From: Geobacillus kaustophilus
GTDB taxonomy: Bacteria > Bacillota > Bacilli > Bacillales > Anoxybacillaceae
Direction: 5' to 3'
Assembly (NCBI RefSeq): GCF_000948285.1
Contig: NZ_JYBP01000003.1
Location: 3,348,001 to 3,412,000 of the forward strand
Length of the DNA: 64,000 bases
Below, in pieces: positions 43,105 to 57,871 of the stretch. Below the pieces are notes generated by a model. That model searched no databases, had not been told where the DNA came from, and saw only the letters and a list, made by a program, of their open reading frames with translations. The position numbers and the translations under genes are program-made. How positions within the stretch are numbered: position 1 is the stretch's first letter; the number at the start of each line of letters is the position of its first letter.

Positions 43105-44325
43105 TTAATACGACTCGCGCGCCAGCTTCATCGTGACCGTGCGTTTTTTCCCATCACGATAAAACGTGACTTCCATCCGGTCACCGATTGATTTTTTCGT
43201 ATACAAATATTTGCGCAAATCAAGCACGTTGCGGATTTTTTCGCCGTCAAGCGCCACGATGACATCAAACTGTTTTAAGCCCGCCTGTGCAGCTGGTGAC
43301 ATCGGCACGACTTGAATGACCGCCGCTCCTTCCGTTACGTTCGGCGGCAAATGAAGCGTCGCCTGCAAATGGTACGATGGGATGTCGCTCAGCGAGCGAA
43401 GTTCAACGCCCATATACGGACGGCGCACTTGTCCGTATTTTTCCAAGTCCGAAATGATCGGAATGGCCGTGTTGATCGGGATCGCGAACCCGATGCCTTC
43501 AACCGCCTCTTGGGCGATTTTCATCGAGTTGATGCCGATGACTTGCCCTTTGATATTGACAAGAGCGCCGCCGCTGTTGCCCGGGTTGATCGCTGCATCC
43601 GTCTGCAATACTTCTGCGTTCCAGTCTGGAGCGCCGTCTTGGTCCAAATCGACTTCGACCGTCCGGTTCGTTCCGGAAATAATGCCTTGTGTCACCGAGC
43701 CGGCAAACTGCAAACCGAGCGGGTTGCCGATGGCAATGACCGGCTCGCCTGGCTTCACCGCATCAGAGTTGCCGAACTGGGCGACTTTTTTCACGTGCTT
43801 CGCGTCAATTTCCAAGACGGCTAAATCCATAAGCACATCGCTGCCCAGCAGCTTCGCCGGCACTCTCGTCCCATCTTTGAGGCTCACTTCGAGCTGACTG
43901 GCGTTTTCAACAACATGATGGTTCGTGACGATAAACGCCCGGCCTCCCGCTTTCTTGTAAATGACGCCCGATCCGACGCCAGCCTCGCCTCCTTGCGACC
44001 AAAAGCTGGCTTCTTGAATGTTGACAACGCCGACAACTGCATCCGACACTTGGTCGATCGCCTTTGTCACCGCCGTCGTCACATCAACGGAAACACTCTG
44101 CCGAATCGGTGGAGTTCCATTTTCCTCTGTTTTTGGCTCTTCCTCTGCTCTTTGATTCGGCACAACATCATACGGGAGGATGTCCCAACGGGAAAGCGCC
44201 GGAATGGATATAAGGACGAGCAGCCCTCCTAACACGGCGCCGACAAGCGCGGAAACAAACGATCCGCTGCGCCGCTTCCTCCTCGTTTGTTCGTACGGCT
44301 CATAATGGTCATCGTAGTATCCCAT
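43105..44325 (-). CDS. yyxA: HtrA-type serine protease (YyxA/HtrC)
   Basis: This is a membrane-anchored extracytoplasmic protease for envelope protein quality control. The 406-residue protein has a short cytoplasmic head, one transmembrane helix (FVSALVGAVLGGLLVLISIPA), and a trypsin-like domain with His in VTNHHVVE, Asp in LMDLAVLEI and Ser in NPGNSGGALV. A PDZ domain follows (about 300-400, AQAGLKQFDVIVALDGEKI). It follows walJ, as in B. subtilis, where it is the last gene of the walRK cluster. The start at 44325 gives MGYYDDHYEPYEQ. Confidence 0.94.
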   Translation of the reverse strand: MGYYDDHYEPYEQTRRKRRSGSFVSALVGAVLGGLLVLISIPALSRWDILPYDVVPNQRAEEEPKTEENGTPPIRQSVSVDVTTAVTKAIDQVSDAVVGVVNIQEASFWSQGGEAGVGSGVIYKKAGGRAFIVTNHHVVENASQLEVSLKDGTRVPAKLLGSDVLMDLAVLEIDAKHVKKVAQFGNSDAVKPGEPVIAIGNPLGLQFAGSVTQGIISGTNRTVEVDLDQDGAPDWNAEVLQTDAAINPGNSGGALVNIKGQVIGINSMKIAQEAVEGIGFAIPINTAIPIISDLEKYGQVRRPYMGVELRSLSDIPSYHLQATLHLPPNVTEGAAVIQVVPMSPAAQAGLKQFDVIVALDGEKIRNVLDLRKYLYTKKSIGDRMEVTFYRDGKKRTVTMKLARESY

Positions 44326-44426
44326 GCTCACCATCCTTTCCACATTCATCTCCATTCCTCATTATAATCATGAACAGGAGAAAAAATCCAACAAATGCGT
44401 TTCCCACAGTTTCGGCAAAACGGGCG

Positions 44427-45221
44427 TTATACATACGCCAGCGCCGTCGCCCGACGCGGATCGGTATCATACAAATGAAAGCGGGCGCCGACCGCTAAGC
44501 CTTTCTGTTCCAACACTTGCGCCACGGTCATGCGCGCCAGCTCTTTCATATTGTTATCTTGGCTCAAATGGGCCAAATAAATTTGTTTTGTCCGGTCGCC
44601 GATCACGTCAGCAAGCGCCAAACCCGCTTCCTCATTCGAAATATGGCCGATATCGCTTAAAATGCGGCGCTTGACGCTCCATGGATATCTCCCCATCCGC
44701 AGCATGCCGACGTCGTGATTGCTTTCAAACACGAACACATCCGCGTTTTCAATCGTCTTTTTCATCCGCTCGCTCACGTAGCCGGTATCGGTGAGCAACA
44801 CAAGCTTTTTCCCTTCATAGTGGAAAACGTAAAACATCGGCTCGGCGGCGTCGTGAGAGACGCCGAACGATTCGACGTCAACATCGCCGAACGTCCTTAC
44901 CGCGCCGAGCGGAAAGACAAATTTTTGCTCGGGCGGAATGTCGCCAACCGCTTGTTCCATCGCCCGCCACGTTTTTTCATTGGCATACACCGGCAGCCGA
45001 TACTTGCGGGCAAGGACGCCGAGCCCTTTAATATGGTCGCTATGTTCATGGGTGACAAGCAGCGCATCAAGCTGTCTCGGATGGCGGCCGATCTCAGTAA
45101 ACAACTCCTCAAGCTGCTTGCCGCTCAAACCGGCGTCAACAAGCAGGCGCTGGCGGTCTGTCTCAATGTAAAAGGCGTTGCCGGTGCTGCCGCTGGCCAG
45201 CACACTAAATCGCATCGTCAT
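44427..45221 (-). CDS. walJ: WalJ (YycJ) metallo-beta-lactamase-fold exonuclease
   Basis: WalJ is an MBL-fold nuclease; in Bacillus it has 5'-3' exonuclease activity linked to mismatch repair. The 264-residue protein has [15 protein letters not shown] at the start, the zinc motif [28 protein letters not shown] and [17 protein letters not shown] lies 9 bases before the ATG. It is the fifth gene of walRKHIJ, six bases after walI. Confidence 0.95.
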   Translation of the reverse strand: MTMRFSVLASGSTGNAFYIETDRQRLLVDAGLSGKQLEELFTEIGRHPRQLDALLVTHEHSDHIKGLGVLARKYRLPVYANEKTWRAMEQAVGDIPPEQKFVFPLGAVRTFGDVDVESFGVSHDAAEPMFYVFHYEGKKLVLLTDTGYVSERMKKTIENADVFVFESNHDVGMLRMGRYPWSVKRRILSDIGHISNEEAGLALADVIGDRTKQIYLAHLSQDNNMKELARMTVAQVLEQKGLAVGARFHLYDTDPRRATALAYV

Positions 45222-45227
45222 GTTCTT

Positions 45228-46010
45228 TCACTCCAGCACATTTCCTTGATCATTGATCACTTGCCCTTCAAACGCATTGACGAAATAGTCTTCCTTCCGA
45301 TTGACAACGATATGCCAAGTTGGAGTCAACACTTGGGATGCAGTAAATTGAACAAGCCCGTAATAGCCAAGCTCCACTTTCGTGACGCGGTCGCCCGGCT
45401 GCAAATGCCCTTTTCGGTACAACGTCTCAATGGCTTTAATCGCCGGGACGATATCTTGCTTCCGCTCGTACTTTTCCAAGTCGCTGAGCATCGTCTGTTC
45501 ATACGACAGCGCTTCCCGTCTCCCGTTGACATGGATGACGAGCTTGCTGTTTTCATTGCCGTAAATCATCTTGCCGTCATACACTTGGTAGCAGGTCAAG
45601 ATTCCTTGTTTTTCATCAAACGACCAAAAGGCATATTGCCCGCCGCCGATGATGTAGCGCTGCAAAAACTCACGCAGCTGGTATGGATCGTCAATGGGCA
45701 GCGCAACCGGATCGATGAACGTCCCTTTGACTTTCGTTTCTCCTTCGATTTTCACTTTTTGCCCGGGCAGCTTTTTTACATCCGCCATGGTGAATGAGCG
45801 GCTTTTGCCGCTGACATACGCCGCTTTCGTCACTTCCTTCGGCAGATCGACGTACGTAATGCCGTTCGCCTCAAGCTGCTCTTCAATCGTCGTTTCCAAA
45901 ATGACATCGAGCTGGCTGCTGTTTCGTTTTTCCATAAACTGATAGCCTAAAAAGCAGTCGAGGATGAGGAACACGATAATAAAAATCGTCTTCGTTTTAC
46001 TCCAGTCCAT
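45228..46010 (-). CDS. walI: WalI (YycI), negative regulator of WalK
   Basis: WalI is a bitopic membrane protein that forms a complex with WalH and WalK to hold the kinase down. The 260-residue product has an N-terminal transmembrane helix (KTIFIIVFLILDCFLGYQF) and an extracellular YycH/YycI-fold domain of two repeats (for example YVDLPKEVTKAAYVSGKSRSF and GGGQYAFWSFDEKQGIL). It overlaps walH by 14 bases. GGAGGAGGGGG precedes the chosen ATG. Confidence 0.94.
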   Translation of the reverse strand: MDWSKTKTIFIIVFLILDCFLGYQFMEKRNSSQLDVILETTIEEQLEANGITYVDLPKEVTKAAYVSGKSRSFTMADVKKLPGQKVKIEGETKVKGTFIDPVALPIDDPYQLREFLQRYIIGGGQYAFWSFDEKQGILTCYQVYDGKMIYGNENSKLVIHVNGRREALSYEQTMLSDLEKYERKQDIVPAIKAIETLYRKGHLQPGDRVTKVELGYYGLVQFTASQVLTPTWHIVVNRKEDYFVNAFEGQVINDQGNVLE

Positions 46011-47325
46011 TTGTTCCCCCTCCTCCCGCCTCATCGCCCATGTTTACCTTTTTCCATGTTTGTCCGTACAAGTAGAACCATGCCGGTTCAAGGCGGATGA
46101 CTTTTTCCCGCTCCGGATCTTTGACGAGCTCATAGCCAATGGCAATATCTTTGATGAGCGATTTGCGAACGCCTTTCGTCTGTTCGAACCAGTTGACGAC
46201 CTCATGGCCGGACGGCAGCGTTTTTGGTGTGCGGGTGCGATCCGCGATTTCAAGGCGGAAGAGCGGGCGCTGGTATTTCATCAAATCGGACGCTCCCCAC
46301 GTCTCCACGATTTCTGACATGCCGTACTCATTAAAGACTGGATAGCCGTTGACGACAAGCCGGAACGTGACTTTTCGATCCTCCTCGCTCCAGCGGGCGA
46401 AATGGTACAGATCCGTCCAACCGCCATGCTCATTGACGAAATCAATGCTTTTTTGGATGATATGGGTTTCTTGCTCCGTTTGTCCCATATTCGAGACGCG
46501 CGCCGCTGGATTCACATACAGCAGCATCCGTTGAAGAAAATCGACGTCCATCAGCCGCGAACCGTCTGTATATTCTTCGCCAAACGGAATCAAATCTTTT
46601 TTGACAAAGCTCGGATCGCTAAAGAGCGCTTCTTTAAACTTGTCTGCGTCCAGCTCGTCCGTATAATATTGCAGACTGCTGAGCACCACTTCTTTTTCCG
46701 GCAAATACAACTGCTTCGTTTCACTGACCGGATAAGCGAAATAACGCGGAAAATGGCTCGCTTCTTTCGCCAGCCGGCCGATCGTCGATAAGGAGGCGTC
46801 GCTGGCAATCGCCTTGTAGATTTTGCGCTTGTCAGTCGCGATGAAGTAGATGGGGAACTCATCCTTCCCGCCGAGCGGGATGAGCAGACGGTCAAACGCC
46901 AATCCGTCGAGCCCCCTGTCATCGATCGTGAAAATCAATCGGTATATGTCGATCGGTACCTCATCGGGGTAAATGATCTCAAGCCGCTCTTTGCCATTTA
47001 AAAACGATAAAAACTTCCCTTGCGGAACAGAAGACGAAACATCTTCGAAATCGTCAAGCGTCCATTTTTTCATTTCTTTCAGCACTTCATTTTTCTCGTC
47101 GTCTTTCGTCACAGCATAGGGGACGCCGTTTTTATGAATGAGAATCTGCTTTGGCTGCACGACCATCGCTGTATCTACTTGCGTATTGCTCACGGAGACG
47201 TGTTGAATGTATTCGTCGTTTTGCAGCACGTCGTATTTCGGATGATATGTCCATAAGGCAAACGTTAAGGTAATGCTGATGAGCACAAGCAACGTCAACA
47301 CGATGGTTTTGATCGTTTCATACAT
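45997..47325 (-). CDS. walH: WalH (YycH), negative regulator of WalK
   Basis: WalH is the partner of WalI in restraining WalK signalling. The 442-residue protein has one N-terminal membrane helix (IVLTLLVLISITLTFALWTY) and a large extracellular domain of the YycH family. The chosen ATG at 47325 gives MYETIKTIVL, matching relatives; the upstream ATG at 47337 abuts the Shine-Dalgarno sequence. The start lies inside the last codons of walK and its 3' end overlaps walI, so translation is coupled along the operon. Confidence 0.93.
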   Translation of the reverse strand: MYETIKTIVLTLLVLISITLTFALWTYHPKYDVLQNDEYIQHVSVSNTQVDTAMVVQPKQILIHKNGVPYAVTKDDEKNEVLKEMKKWTLDDFEDVSSSVPQGKFLSFLNGKERLEIIYPDEVPIDIYRLIFTIDDRGLDGLAFDRLLIPLGGKDEFPIYFIATDKRKIYKAIASDASLSTIGRLAKEASHFPRYFAYPVSETKQLYLPEKEVVLSSLQYYTDELDADKFKEALFSDPSFVKKDLIPFGEEYTDGSRLMDVDFLQRMLLYVNPAARVSNMGQTEQETHIIQKSIDFVNEHGGWTDLYHFARWSEEDRKVTFRLVVNGYPVFNEYGMSEIVETWGASDLMKYQRPLFRLEIADRTRTPKTLPSGHEVVNWFEQTKGVRKSLIKDIAIGYELVKDPEREKVIRLEPAWFYLYGQTWKKVNMGDEAGGGGTNGLE

Positions 47326-49147
47326 CGCACCAGTCATCCTTTTGCTCGCGTTCTAGCGGCAGCGTAAAATAAATCGTCGTTCCTTTATGCTCCTTGCTTT
47401 CTGCCCAAATCGTCCCGCCATGGGCGACGACGACTTCTTTGGCAATGGCCAGCCCAAGCCCCGTGCCGCCCAATTTGCGCGATCGCGCCTTGTCGACCCG
47501 GTAAAACCGTTCGAAAATTTTTGCCAAGTCGGCTTTCGGAATGCCGACTCCTTCGTCGCTGACGCTGACAATAATTTCATCAGCCAGTTTGCGGACGCGA
47601 AATGTAATCGTCCCGCCTTGCGGAGAGTATTTCAAAGCGTTCGAAATAATGTTGTCTAACACTTGCGTAATTTTATCTTCATCAACTTCAATAAAAATCG
47701 CCTCGCGCGGAATTTTGCGAACGAACCGGATGTTGTCGCTTTTCGTCAACTCAAATCGGTCAATGACTTTATGGAAATAGGCTGAAAAATTGATCCACGT
47801 TTTCTTCAGCTTGTAGTCTTTGCTGTCGAGCTTGGACAGATGGAGCAAGTCGTTGACGAGCCGAATCATCCGTTCCGTTTCATTTTGCACGACTTGAATG
47901 AACCTCGGCGCGATGTCTTTATCTTGCCAAGCGCCATCAGCGAGCGCTTCTAAGTAGCTTTTCATCGTGGTGAGAGGCGTGCGCAATTCATGCGACACAT
48001 TGGCGACAAACTGCCGTCGCTCGCGGTCGATTTTTTCCTGTTCGGTAATGTCGTGCAAAACGACGATCAACCCGTTGACAAATCCGCCCTCTTTTTGAAT
48101 CACCGACAACGACGCGCGCAAAATATACAGTTCCTCATCCGTGCTGAAATCTAAAATGAGCGAATCGCGCTCCTCAAGCAGCGTTTCAAACGTATACTGG
48201 TCGGCAATGCCAAGCACGTCGACGATCGAACTCGACAGCACTGTTTCACGTGAAACATTCAAAATGTTTAACGCCGCATCGTTAATGAGAATGACGCGCC
48301 CGCGGCGGTCGGTCGCAATGACGCCATCGGTCATATGCGTCAACACCGACTCGAGCTTGCGCCGCTCTCCCTCCGTCGTCGCCTGCGCTTCCTGCAATTT
48401 TTTCGTCAAATTGTTGAACGTCATCGCCAATTGGCCGATCTCATCATAGCCGTACACTTTGACCTTGCGGGAGAAATCTCCCCTCGTCATCGCCTGCGCT
48501 TGCCGGCGCATATCGGAAATCGGCCGGGTGATCGTGCGTGACAAAAAAATGCCGAGCACGGCGGTAATGGCGAGAGCGATCCCCGTCCCGGTCGCCAAAA
48601 TCATATTGATTTGCCGCATTTGCGAAAAGACGTTTTCCATCGAGGCGATGACGTAAATGACACCTTTGATTTCGCCGTTCGTTTTGATCGGAGTCGACGA
48701 AATGTACATGCGATGGCCTGTTTTCGAATCGAGCAGCATCCGGTCGACGATTTCGCCGGTGACGAGGGAACGTTTTACATAAATCTCGGTCGTCCGCTTT
48801 CCGACGATGTTTTGCATATACGGATTGGATGTCGCAAGCACTTTCCCTTTCTCATCGATGACGCGCACTTCGGAAATGTCTTGGGAAACGAAATCATGAA
48901 GAAGCGAACGGATGTCTTCTTCCAATGTCGGGCTTTTTTCATCGCGCTCCCGATTCATCGCCTGCTCGACGTTATAGGCGAGCAAGGTCACCCGTTCGTT
49001 TAATGAGTTTTTAAAGTTCTGCACAAGCTCCGTTTCCAGCTTGCGGACGAAGTACACGCCGATGATTTGCATGGCGACGAGAATCAGTAATACATAAATG
49101 ATGACAAACTTAAAATGAATCGAACGGAATGGGCCTACTTTTTTCAT
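47318..49147 (-). CDS. walK: Sensor histidine kinase WalK (YycG)
   Basis: WalK is the essential kinase of the WalRK system controlling cell-wall hydrolases and growth. Its 609 residues run: transmembrane 1, an extracellular Cache-type domain (about 35-180), transmembrane 2 (ATGTGIALAITAVLGIFLSRT), HAMP, a PAS domain (about 260-365), HisKA with NVSHELRTPLTTMKSYLEAL, and HATPase_c with N box, SVSDEGVGIP and GGTGLGLAIAKEVV. It follows walR after six bases. Confidence 0.98.
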   Translation of the reverse strand: MKKVGPFRSIHFKFVIIYVLLILVAMQIIGVYFVRKLETELVQNFKNSLNERVTLLAYNVEQAMNRERDEKSPTLEEDIRSLLHDFVSQDISEVRVIDEKGKVLATSNPYMQNIVGKRTTEIYVKRSLVTGEIVDRMLLDSKTGHRMYISSTPIKTNGEIKGVIYVIASMENVFSQMRQINMILATGTGIALAITAVLGIFLSRTITRPISDMRRQAQAMTRGDFSRKVKVYGYDEIGQLAMTFNNLTKKLQEAQATTEGERRKLESVLTHMTDGVIATDRRGRVILINDAALNILNVSRETVLSSSIVDVLGIADQYTFETLLEERDSLILDFSTDEELYILRASLSVIQKEGGFVNGLIVVLHDITEQEKIDRERRQFVANVSHELRTPLTTMKSYLEALADGAWQDKDIAPRFIQVVQNETERMIRLVNDLLHLSKLDSKDYKLKKTWINFSAYFHKVIDRFELTKSDNIRFVRKIPREAIFIEVDEDKITQVLDNIISNALKYSPQGGTITFRVRKLADEIIVSVSDEGVGIPKADLAKIFERFYRVDKARSRKLGGTGLGLAIAKEVVVAHGGTIWAESKEHKGTTIYFTLPLEREQKDDWCDV

Positions 49148-49153
49148 GCTGGC

Positions 49154-49867
49154 TCATGACTCCTGTTCCGGATTGCGCAAGTAATAGCCGACACCCCGTC
49201 TTGTGACGATCCAATTCGGGTGGGAAGGGTTGTCCTCAATTTTTTCACGCAGACGTCTTACCGTCACGTCGACGGTGCGCACATCGCCATAGTAATCGTA
49301 GCCCCAAACGGTTTGCAGCAAATGCTCGCGCGTCATCACTTGGCCGATATGCTTCGCCAAGTAATGAAGCAGTTCAAATTCGCGGTGGGTCAGTTCAATG
49401 GTTTCCCCCCTCTTTTGCACGACATACGCGTCCGGACGGATGACGAGCGGGCCAATGACGATTTCATTTGTTTCGTTTTCTCCTTCTTCTTGGTTGGCCG
49501 TTTGCGCATGGCGGCGCAAGTTTGCCTTCACCCGCGCCAGGAGCTCGCGCGTGCTGAACGGCTTTGTCACATAATCGTCCGCACCAAGCTCCAACCCAAG
49601 CACTTTATCAATCTCGGAATCTTTCGCTGTCAGCATGATGATCGGCATATCATATTTTTTCCGCACTTCACGGCATACTTCCATGCCATCTTTTAACGGC
49701 AACATAATATCCAATAAAATCAAATCCGGCATCGTTTCTTCGACTTTTTGCAGCGCTTCTTCGCCGTCGTAGGCGCAAATGACTTCATATCCTTCTTTTT
49801 GCAAATTAAATTGCAAAATATCGGCAATCGGTTTTTCATCATCAACGACTAAAATGCGTTTTTCCAT
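49154..49867 (-). CDS. walR: Response regulator WalR (YycF)
   Basis: WalR is the essential OmpR-family regulator of cell-wall metabolism genes. The 237-residue protein has a receiver domain ([16 protein letters not shown]; phospho-acceptor Asp in [32 protein letters not shown]) and a winged-helix DNA-binding domain ([51 protein letters not shown]). It is nearly identical to B. subtilis WalR as I recall that sequence. It is the first gene of walRKHIJ. The chosen ATG gives [10 protein letters not shown]. Confidence 0.98.
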   Translation of the reverse strand: MEKRILVVDDEKPIADILQFNLQKEGYEVICAYDGEEALQKVEETMPDLILLDIMLPLKDGMEVCREVRKKYDMPIIMLTAKDSEIDKVLGLELGADDYVTKPFSTRELLARVKANLRRHAQTANQEEGENETNEIVIGPLVIRPDAYVVQKRGETIELTHREFELLHYLAKHIGQVMTREHLLQTVWGYDYYGDVRTVDVTVRRLREKIEDNPSHPNWIVTRRGVGYYLRNPEQES

Positions 49868-49973
49868 CTCGCTCACATCCTTCCTTTTGCGATGGAATCC
49901 TATCATTACTAATTTACCATGTTATGAACATGAAATCATCCTTTGCCGATTGCCATTTTGAGGAGCCTATCAA

Positions 49974-50005
49974 AGAAAAAAGCATAGACGCGCGCGCATC
50001 TATGC
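49974..50005 (-). terminator. Terminator of purA
   Basis: On the minus strand GCATAGA / TCTATGC with a GC-alternating ten-base loop is followed by TTTTTTC, 51 bases beyond the purA stop. Confidence 0.85.
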
Positions 50006-50055
50006 CTGTAGTTTGCATTGTTTATACGCTGCCTGCCGCCGTCCACTGTTGCCGC

Positions 50056-52924
<2,869 letters not shown>

Positions 52925-52963
52925 CGTCTCACCGCCTTTTCCCCCGTTTCATTTCCGTCGATA

Positions 52964-52991
52964 ATGCCCCCGCCATAGCGGGCGGGGGCAT
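52964..52991 (-). terminator. GC-rich hairpin between rplI and dnaB
   Basis: ATGCCCCCGCC / GGCGGGGGCAT is a perfect 11-pair stem 11 bases after the rplI stop. No proper T run follows, so it may attenuate or mark mRNA processing between rplI and dnaB, not terminate fully. Confidence 0.6.
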
Positions 52992-53002
52992 CGTCGCTAC
53001 CG

Positions 53003-55425
<2,423 letters not shown>

Positions 55426-55471
55426 TCAAGTCAGCTCCTACACTGAAGAAATGACTCACCTTATCCAATTA

Positions 55472-56398
55472 TCATATGCGGCGGCGCAAATCAAATCCTA
55501 AATCAATTATACCGAATATCGCCACGAGATAAAGTAGAAAAGGCAGGAATAAGCAAACGACCGTCCCTGCCGCCACCACTCCTTTGCCAATCCCTTTTTT
55601 GTAAGCGGCGTAGTAAAGAAACGAAAATCCTTGCACGATCATCGCCAACTGCAATACATACGATAAATTCAACACAGCGATATAGGCAAACGATCCTTCT
55701 TCGAACGGGAACAAGGAGAGAAGGAGTACGAAGACATACACCCACAATACGGTTTTCGGCCACGTCAACTCGCGAAACGGCGGCCATGAACCGACCGGCA
55801 GCTTCAGCCTCTTCATCACCGGCAGCGAGACGATGATCGTCGCGTACGCCAGCGCAAACGAGGCAACGACAAACAACGTCGGAACCATATAGCCGATCAG
55901 CTTCAGCCCTTGCTCGAACTGCCTTTGCATCTCCACAGGCGGCGCTTGTCCCATTCCCTTCATTAGGCGCATCGCTGTGTCAAACGATTCGCGTACGAGC
56001 GCAAGCGTATCTTGGATCATATCGACGTGCAAAAATTGAATCGAGATGATGTAATCGAGCACGATATTCGCCAAAAATACAAGCGCGCCGACAAGAAGAA
56101 CGACGTAACGGTTTTTCTGTTTCGCCAACATCGCGCCGACGGCCATGCCGAAAGTACCAAACATAAGCGCCATCGGCAGCGACAAAAGCGAGCCGATCAA
56201 GCCGGAGATGACAAGAGCCGCAGCCAGCAACAAAACAGCTGGAATCCATCCATGGCGCATCGTAAATACCATAAACGGGAGCGCTAAAAACAAAGCGGCG
56301 ACAACCCCGATGACCGGCGCATATAAGGCAAGCAAAAACAAAACAGCAAACAGCGCAAGCTCAATCGCCGCTTCGGCGAGGGCGTGCGTTTTTCGCAA
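55472..56398 (-). CDS. yybS: DUF2232 membrane protein (YybS-like)
   Basis: This is a polytopic membrane protein of unknown function conserved upstream of gdpP in Bacillales. The 308-residue product has about eight hydrophobic segments, with only short loops. A polar loop in the middle contains RESFDTAMRLMKGMGQAPPVEMQRQFEQGLKLIGY, typical of DUF2232. AGGGGAACGTCC precedes the ATG. It is followed by gdpP and preceded by the rpsR terminator. Confidence 0.9.
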   Translation of the reverse strand: MRKTHALAEAAIELALFAVLFLLALYAPVIGVVAALFLALPFMVFTMRHGWIPAVLLLAAALVISGLIGSLLSLPMALMFGTFGMAVGAMLAKQKNRYVVLLVGALVFLANIVLDYIISIQFLHVDMIQDTLALVRESFDTAMRLMKGMGQAPPVEMQRQFEQGLKLIGYMVPTLFVVASFALAYATIIVSLPVMKRLKLPVGSWPPFRELTWPKTVLWVYVFVLLLSLFPFEEGSFAYIAVLNLSYVLQLAMIVQGFSFLYYAAYKKGIGKGVVAAGTVVCLFLPFLLYLVAIFGIIDLGFDLRRRI

Positions 56399-56490
56399 TG
56401 GACGTTCCCCTTTCTTTGTTTTTTGGTGATTTGACCTTCTTCCCCACCTTCGCTCTGCTTGAGAGTGGGAGTCCTCTCGGTCAAAGGAGA

Positions 56491-56524
56491 TAAAAAAAGC
56501 AGTAAGGATCCCCCCTTACTGCTT
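56491..56524 (-). terminator. Terminator of rpsF-ssb-rpsR
   Basis: On the minus strand AAGCAGTAAGG / CCTTACTGCTT is a perfect 11-pair stem followed by TTTTTAT, right after the rpsR stop. Confidence 0.92.
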
Positions 56525-56533
56525 GCTTTCGGC

Positions 56534-56770
56534 TCACTCGTCCGCAACGTACGGCAGAAGCGCCATTTGGCGCGCGCGTTTGATCGCGACCGTCAATTTG
56601 CGCTGATATTTCGCGCTCGTTCCCGTTACACGGCGCGGCAAAATTTTGCCGCGTTCAGAAATGAACTTTTTCAGCAAATCGACATCTTTGTAGTCGATAT
56701 GCGTAATATTGTTCGCCGTGAAGTAACATACTTTGCGGCGTTTGCCGCGGCCGCCTTTCCGTCCTGCCAT
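56534..56770 (-). CDS. rpsR: 30S ribosomal protein S18
   Basis: S18 binds S6 and the platform of 16S rRNA. The 78-residue protein has a basic head ([20 protein letters not shown]) and the core [50 protein letters not shown]. The ATG at 56770 follows AAAGGAGGAAATAGC. It is the last gene of rpsF-ssb-rpsR. Confidence 0.98.
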   Translation of the reverse strand: MAGRKGGRGKRRKVCYFTANNITHIDYKDVDLLKKFISERGKILPRRVTGTSAKYQRKLTVAIKRARQMALLPYVADE

Positions 56771-56867
56771 GCTATTTCCTCCTTTCCGTTGCCATCGTTT
56801 CCTCATCGGTGGAATGGCCCGCTGCCTGCGCGTTGTTTAGAGGCATGGGCTTGAAGCCACTTGTTTA

Positions 56868-57362
56868 TTAAAACGGCAAATCATCATCAGAAATATCGAT
56901 CGGCTGGCCGTCATTGGCGAACGGATCGTCATCAATGCGGCCAAACCCTTTTTCATCCGGATATCGGTGGTTCTGATCTTGTCCGAACGGGAACGGATCC
57001 CCGTAGTAGCCGCCTGCTGTTGCCCCTCGCTGCTCGCTCGTTCCTTTCGGCTCAAGAAATTGGACGCTATCAGCCACCACTTCCGTTACGTACACGCGCC
57101 GACCTTCTTGATTTTCATAGCTGCGGGTTTGCAGTCGGCCATCGACGCCAGCCAAGCTCCCCTTTTTCAAAAAGTTGGCAACGTTTTCCGCCTGGCGGCG
57201 CCAAACGACACATTGAATAAAATCCGTTTCCCGCTCGCCCTGCTGATTTGTAAACGGACGGTTGACCGCGAGCGTAAACGTGGCAACAGCCACTCCGCTT
57301 GGAGTGTAACGCAACTCCGGATCTCTCGTTAACCTGCCGACCAAAATGACGCGGTTAATCAT
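56868..57362 (-). CDS. ssb: Single-stranded DNA-binding protein
   Basis: Ssb coats single-stranded DNA in replication, repair and recombination. The 164-residue protein has an OB-fold domain ([36 protein letters not shown], about 1-105), a Gly/Asp/Gln-rich linker and the acidic tip ISDDDLPF that recruits partner enzymes. The start at 57362 is preceded by GAGGTGG. It lies between rpsF and rpsR. Confidence 0.98.
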   Translation of the reverse strand: MINRVILVGRLTRDPELRYTPSGVAVATFTLAVNRPFTNQQGERETDFIQCVVWRRQAENVANFLKKGSLAGVDGRLQTRSYENQEGRRVYVTEVVADSVQFLEPKGTSEQRGATAGGYYGDPFPFGQDQNHRYPDEKGFGRIDDDPFANDGQPIDISDDDLPF

Positions 57363-57393
57363 CAGAACCACCTCTTCATCCTAATCGAAAAGA

Positions 57394-57681
57394 TTATTCT
57401 TCCTCTTTGACGACGATGTGACGGATGATGTCTTCGCTGATGCGCGCCAAGCGGTCGAATTCTTGCACCGCTTTCGGCTCCGATACGACGTTGACAATCA
57501 TGTAATAGCCGTCGCGGTATTTTTGAATTTCATAGGCTAAGCGGCGCTTGCCCCAATCCGTCACGTTCGTAATCTCCGCGCCGTTTTCTTTCAACACGTT
57601 GTTGAACCGTTCGACGAGAGCTTGTCTCGCTTCATCGTCCATGTTCGGGCGGATGATGTACATGATTTCGTACTTTCTCAC
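57394..57681 (-). CDS. rpsF: 30S ribosomal protein S6
   Basis: S6 pairs with S18 on the 30S platform. The 95-residue protein has [58 protein letters not shown] and ends HIVVKEEE. Start is a GTG at 57681, 9 bases after AAAGGAGG; the product then has the standard N terminus. It is the first gene of rpsF-ssb-rpsR. Confidence 0.97.
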   Translation of the reverse strand: MRKYEIMYIIRPNMDDEARQALVERFNNVLKENGAEITNVTDWGKRRLAYEIQKYRDGYYMIVNVVSEPKAVQEFDRLARISEDIIRHIVVKEEE

Positions 57682-57708
57682 GCTCGTCACCTCCTTTTGG
57701 TCTAAGCG

Positions 57709-57728
57709 GCCCTTCCGAACGGAAGGGC
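57709..57728 (-). promoter_or_regulatory. Hairpin in the rpsF leader, candidate S6:S18 binding site
   Basis: In the rpsF 5' leader GCCCTTCC / GGAAGGGC with loop GTTC forms an eight-pair hairpin carrying CCG at the loop base, followed by another CCG. Firmicute rpsF leaders carry a hairpin with a CCG motif bound by the S6:S18 complex for feedback control. The resemblance is by eye only. Confidence 0.5.
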
Positions 57729-57759
57729 AAGGAGCAATCACCATTACTCACATTTGTTG

Positions 57760-57788
57760 ATTATACCATGATCGACAACGATAAGCAA
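57760..57788 (-). promoter_or_regulatory. SigA promoter of rpsF-ssb-rpsR
   Basis: On the minus strand TTGCTT (57788-57783) and TATAAT (57765-57760) are separated by 17 bases, about 80 bases before rpsF. Confidence 0.8.
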
Positions 57789-57871
57789 GGCAGTTTGCCG
57801 CATTCCGTCGGCGCAAACGGCCAGCTTTTTTCCTCCACACCTGCTGTATAACCCCCGAACTTGCCTAGATG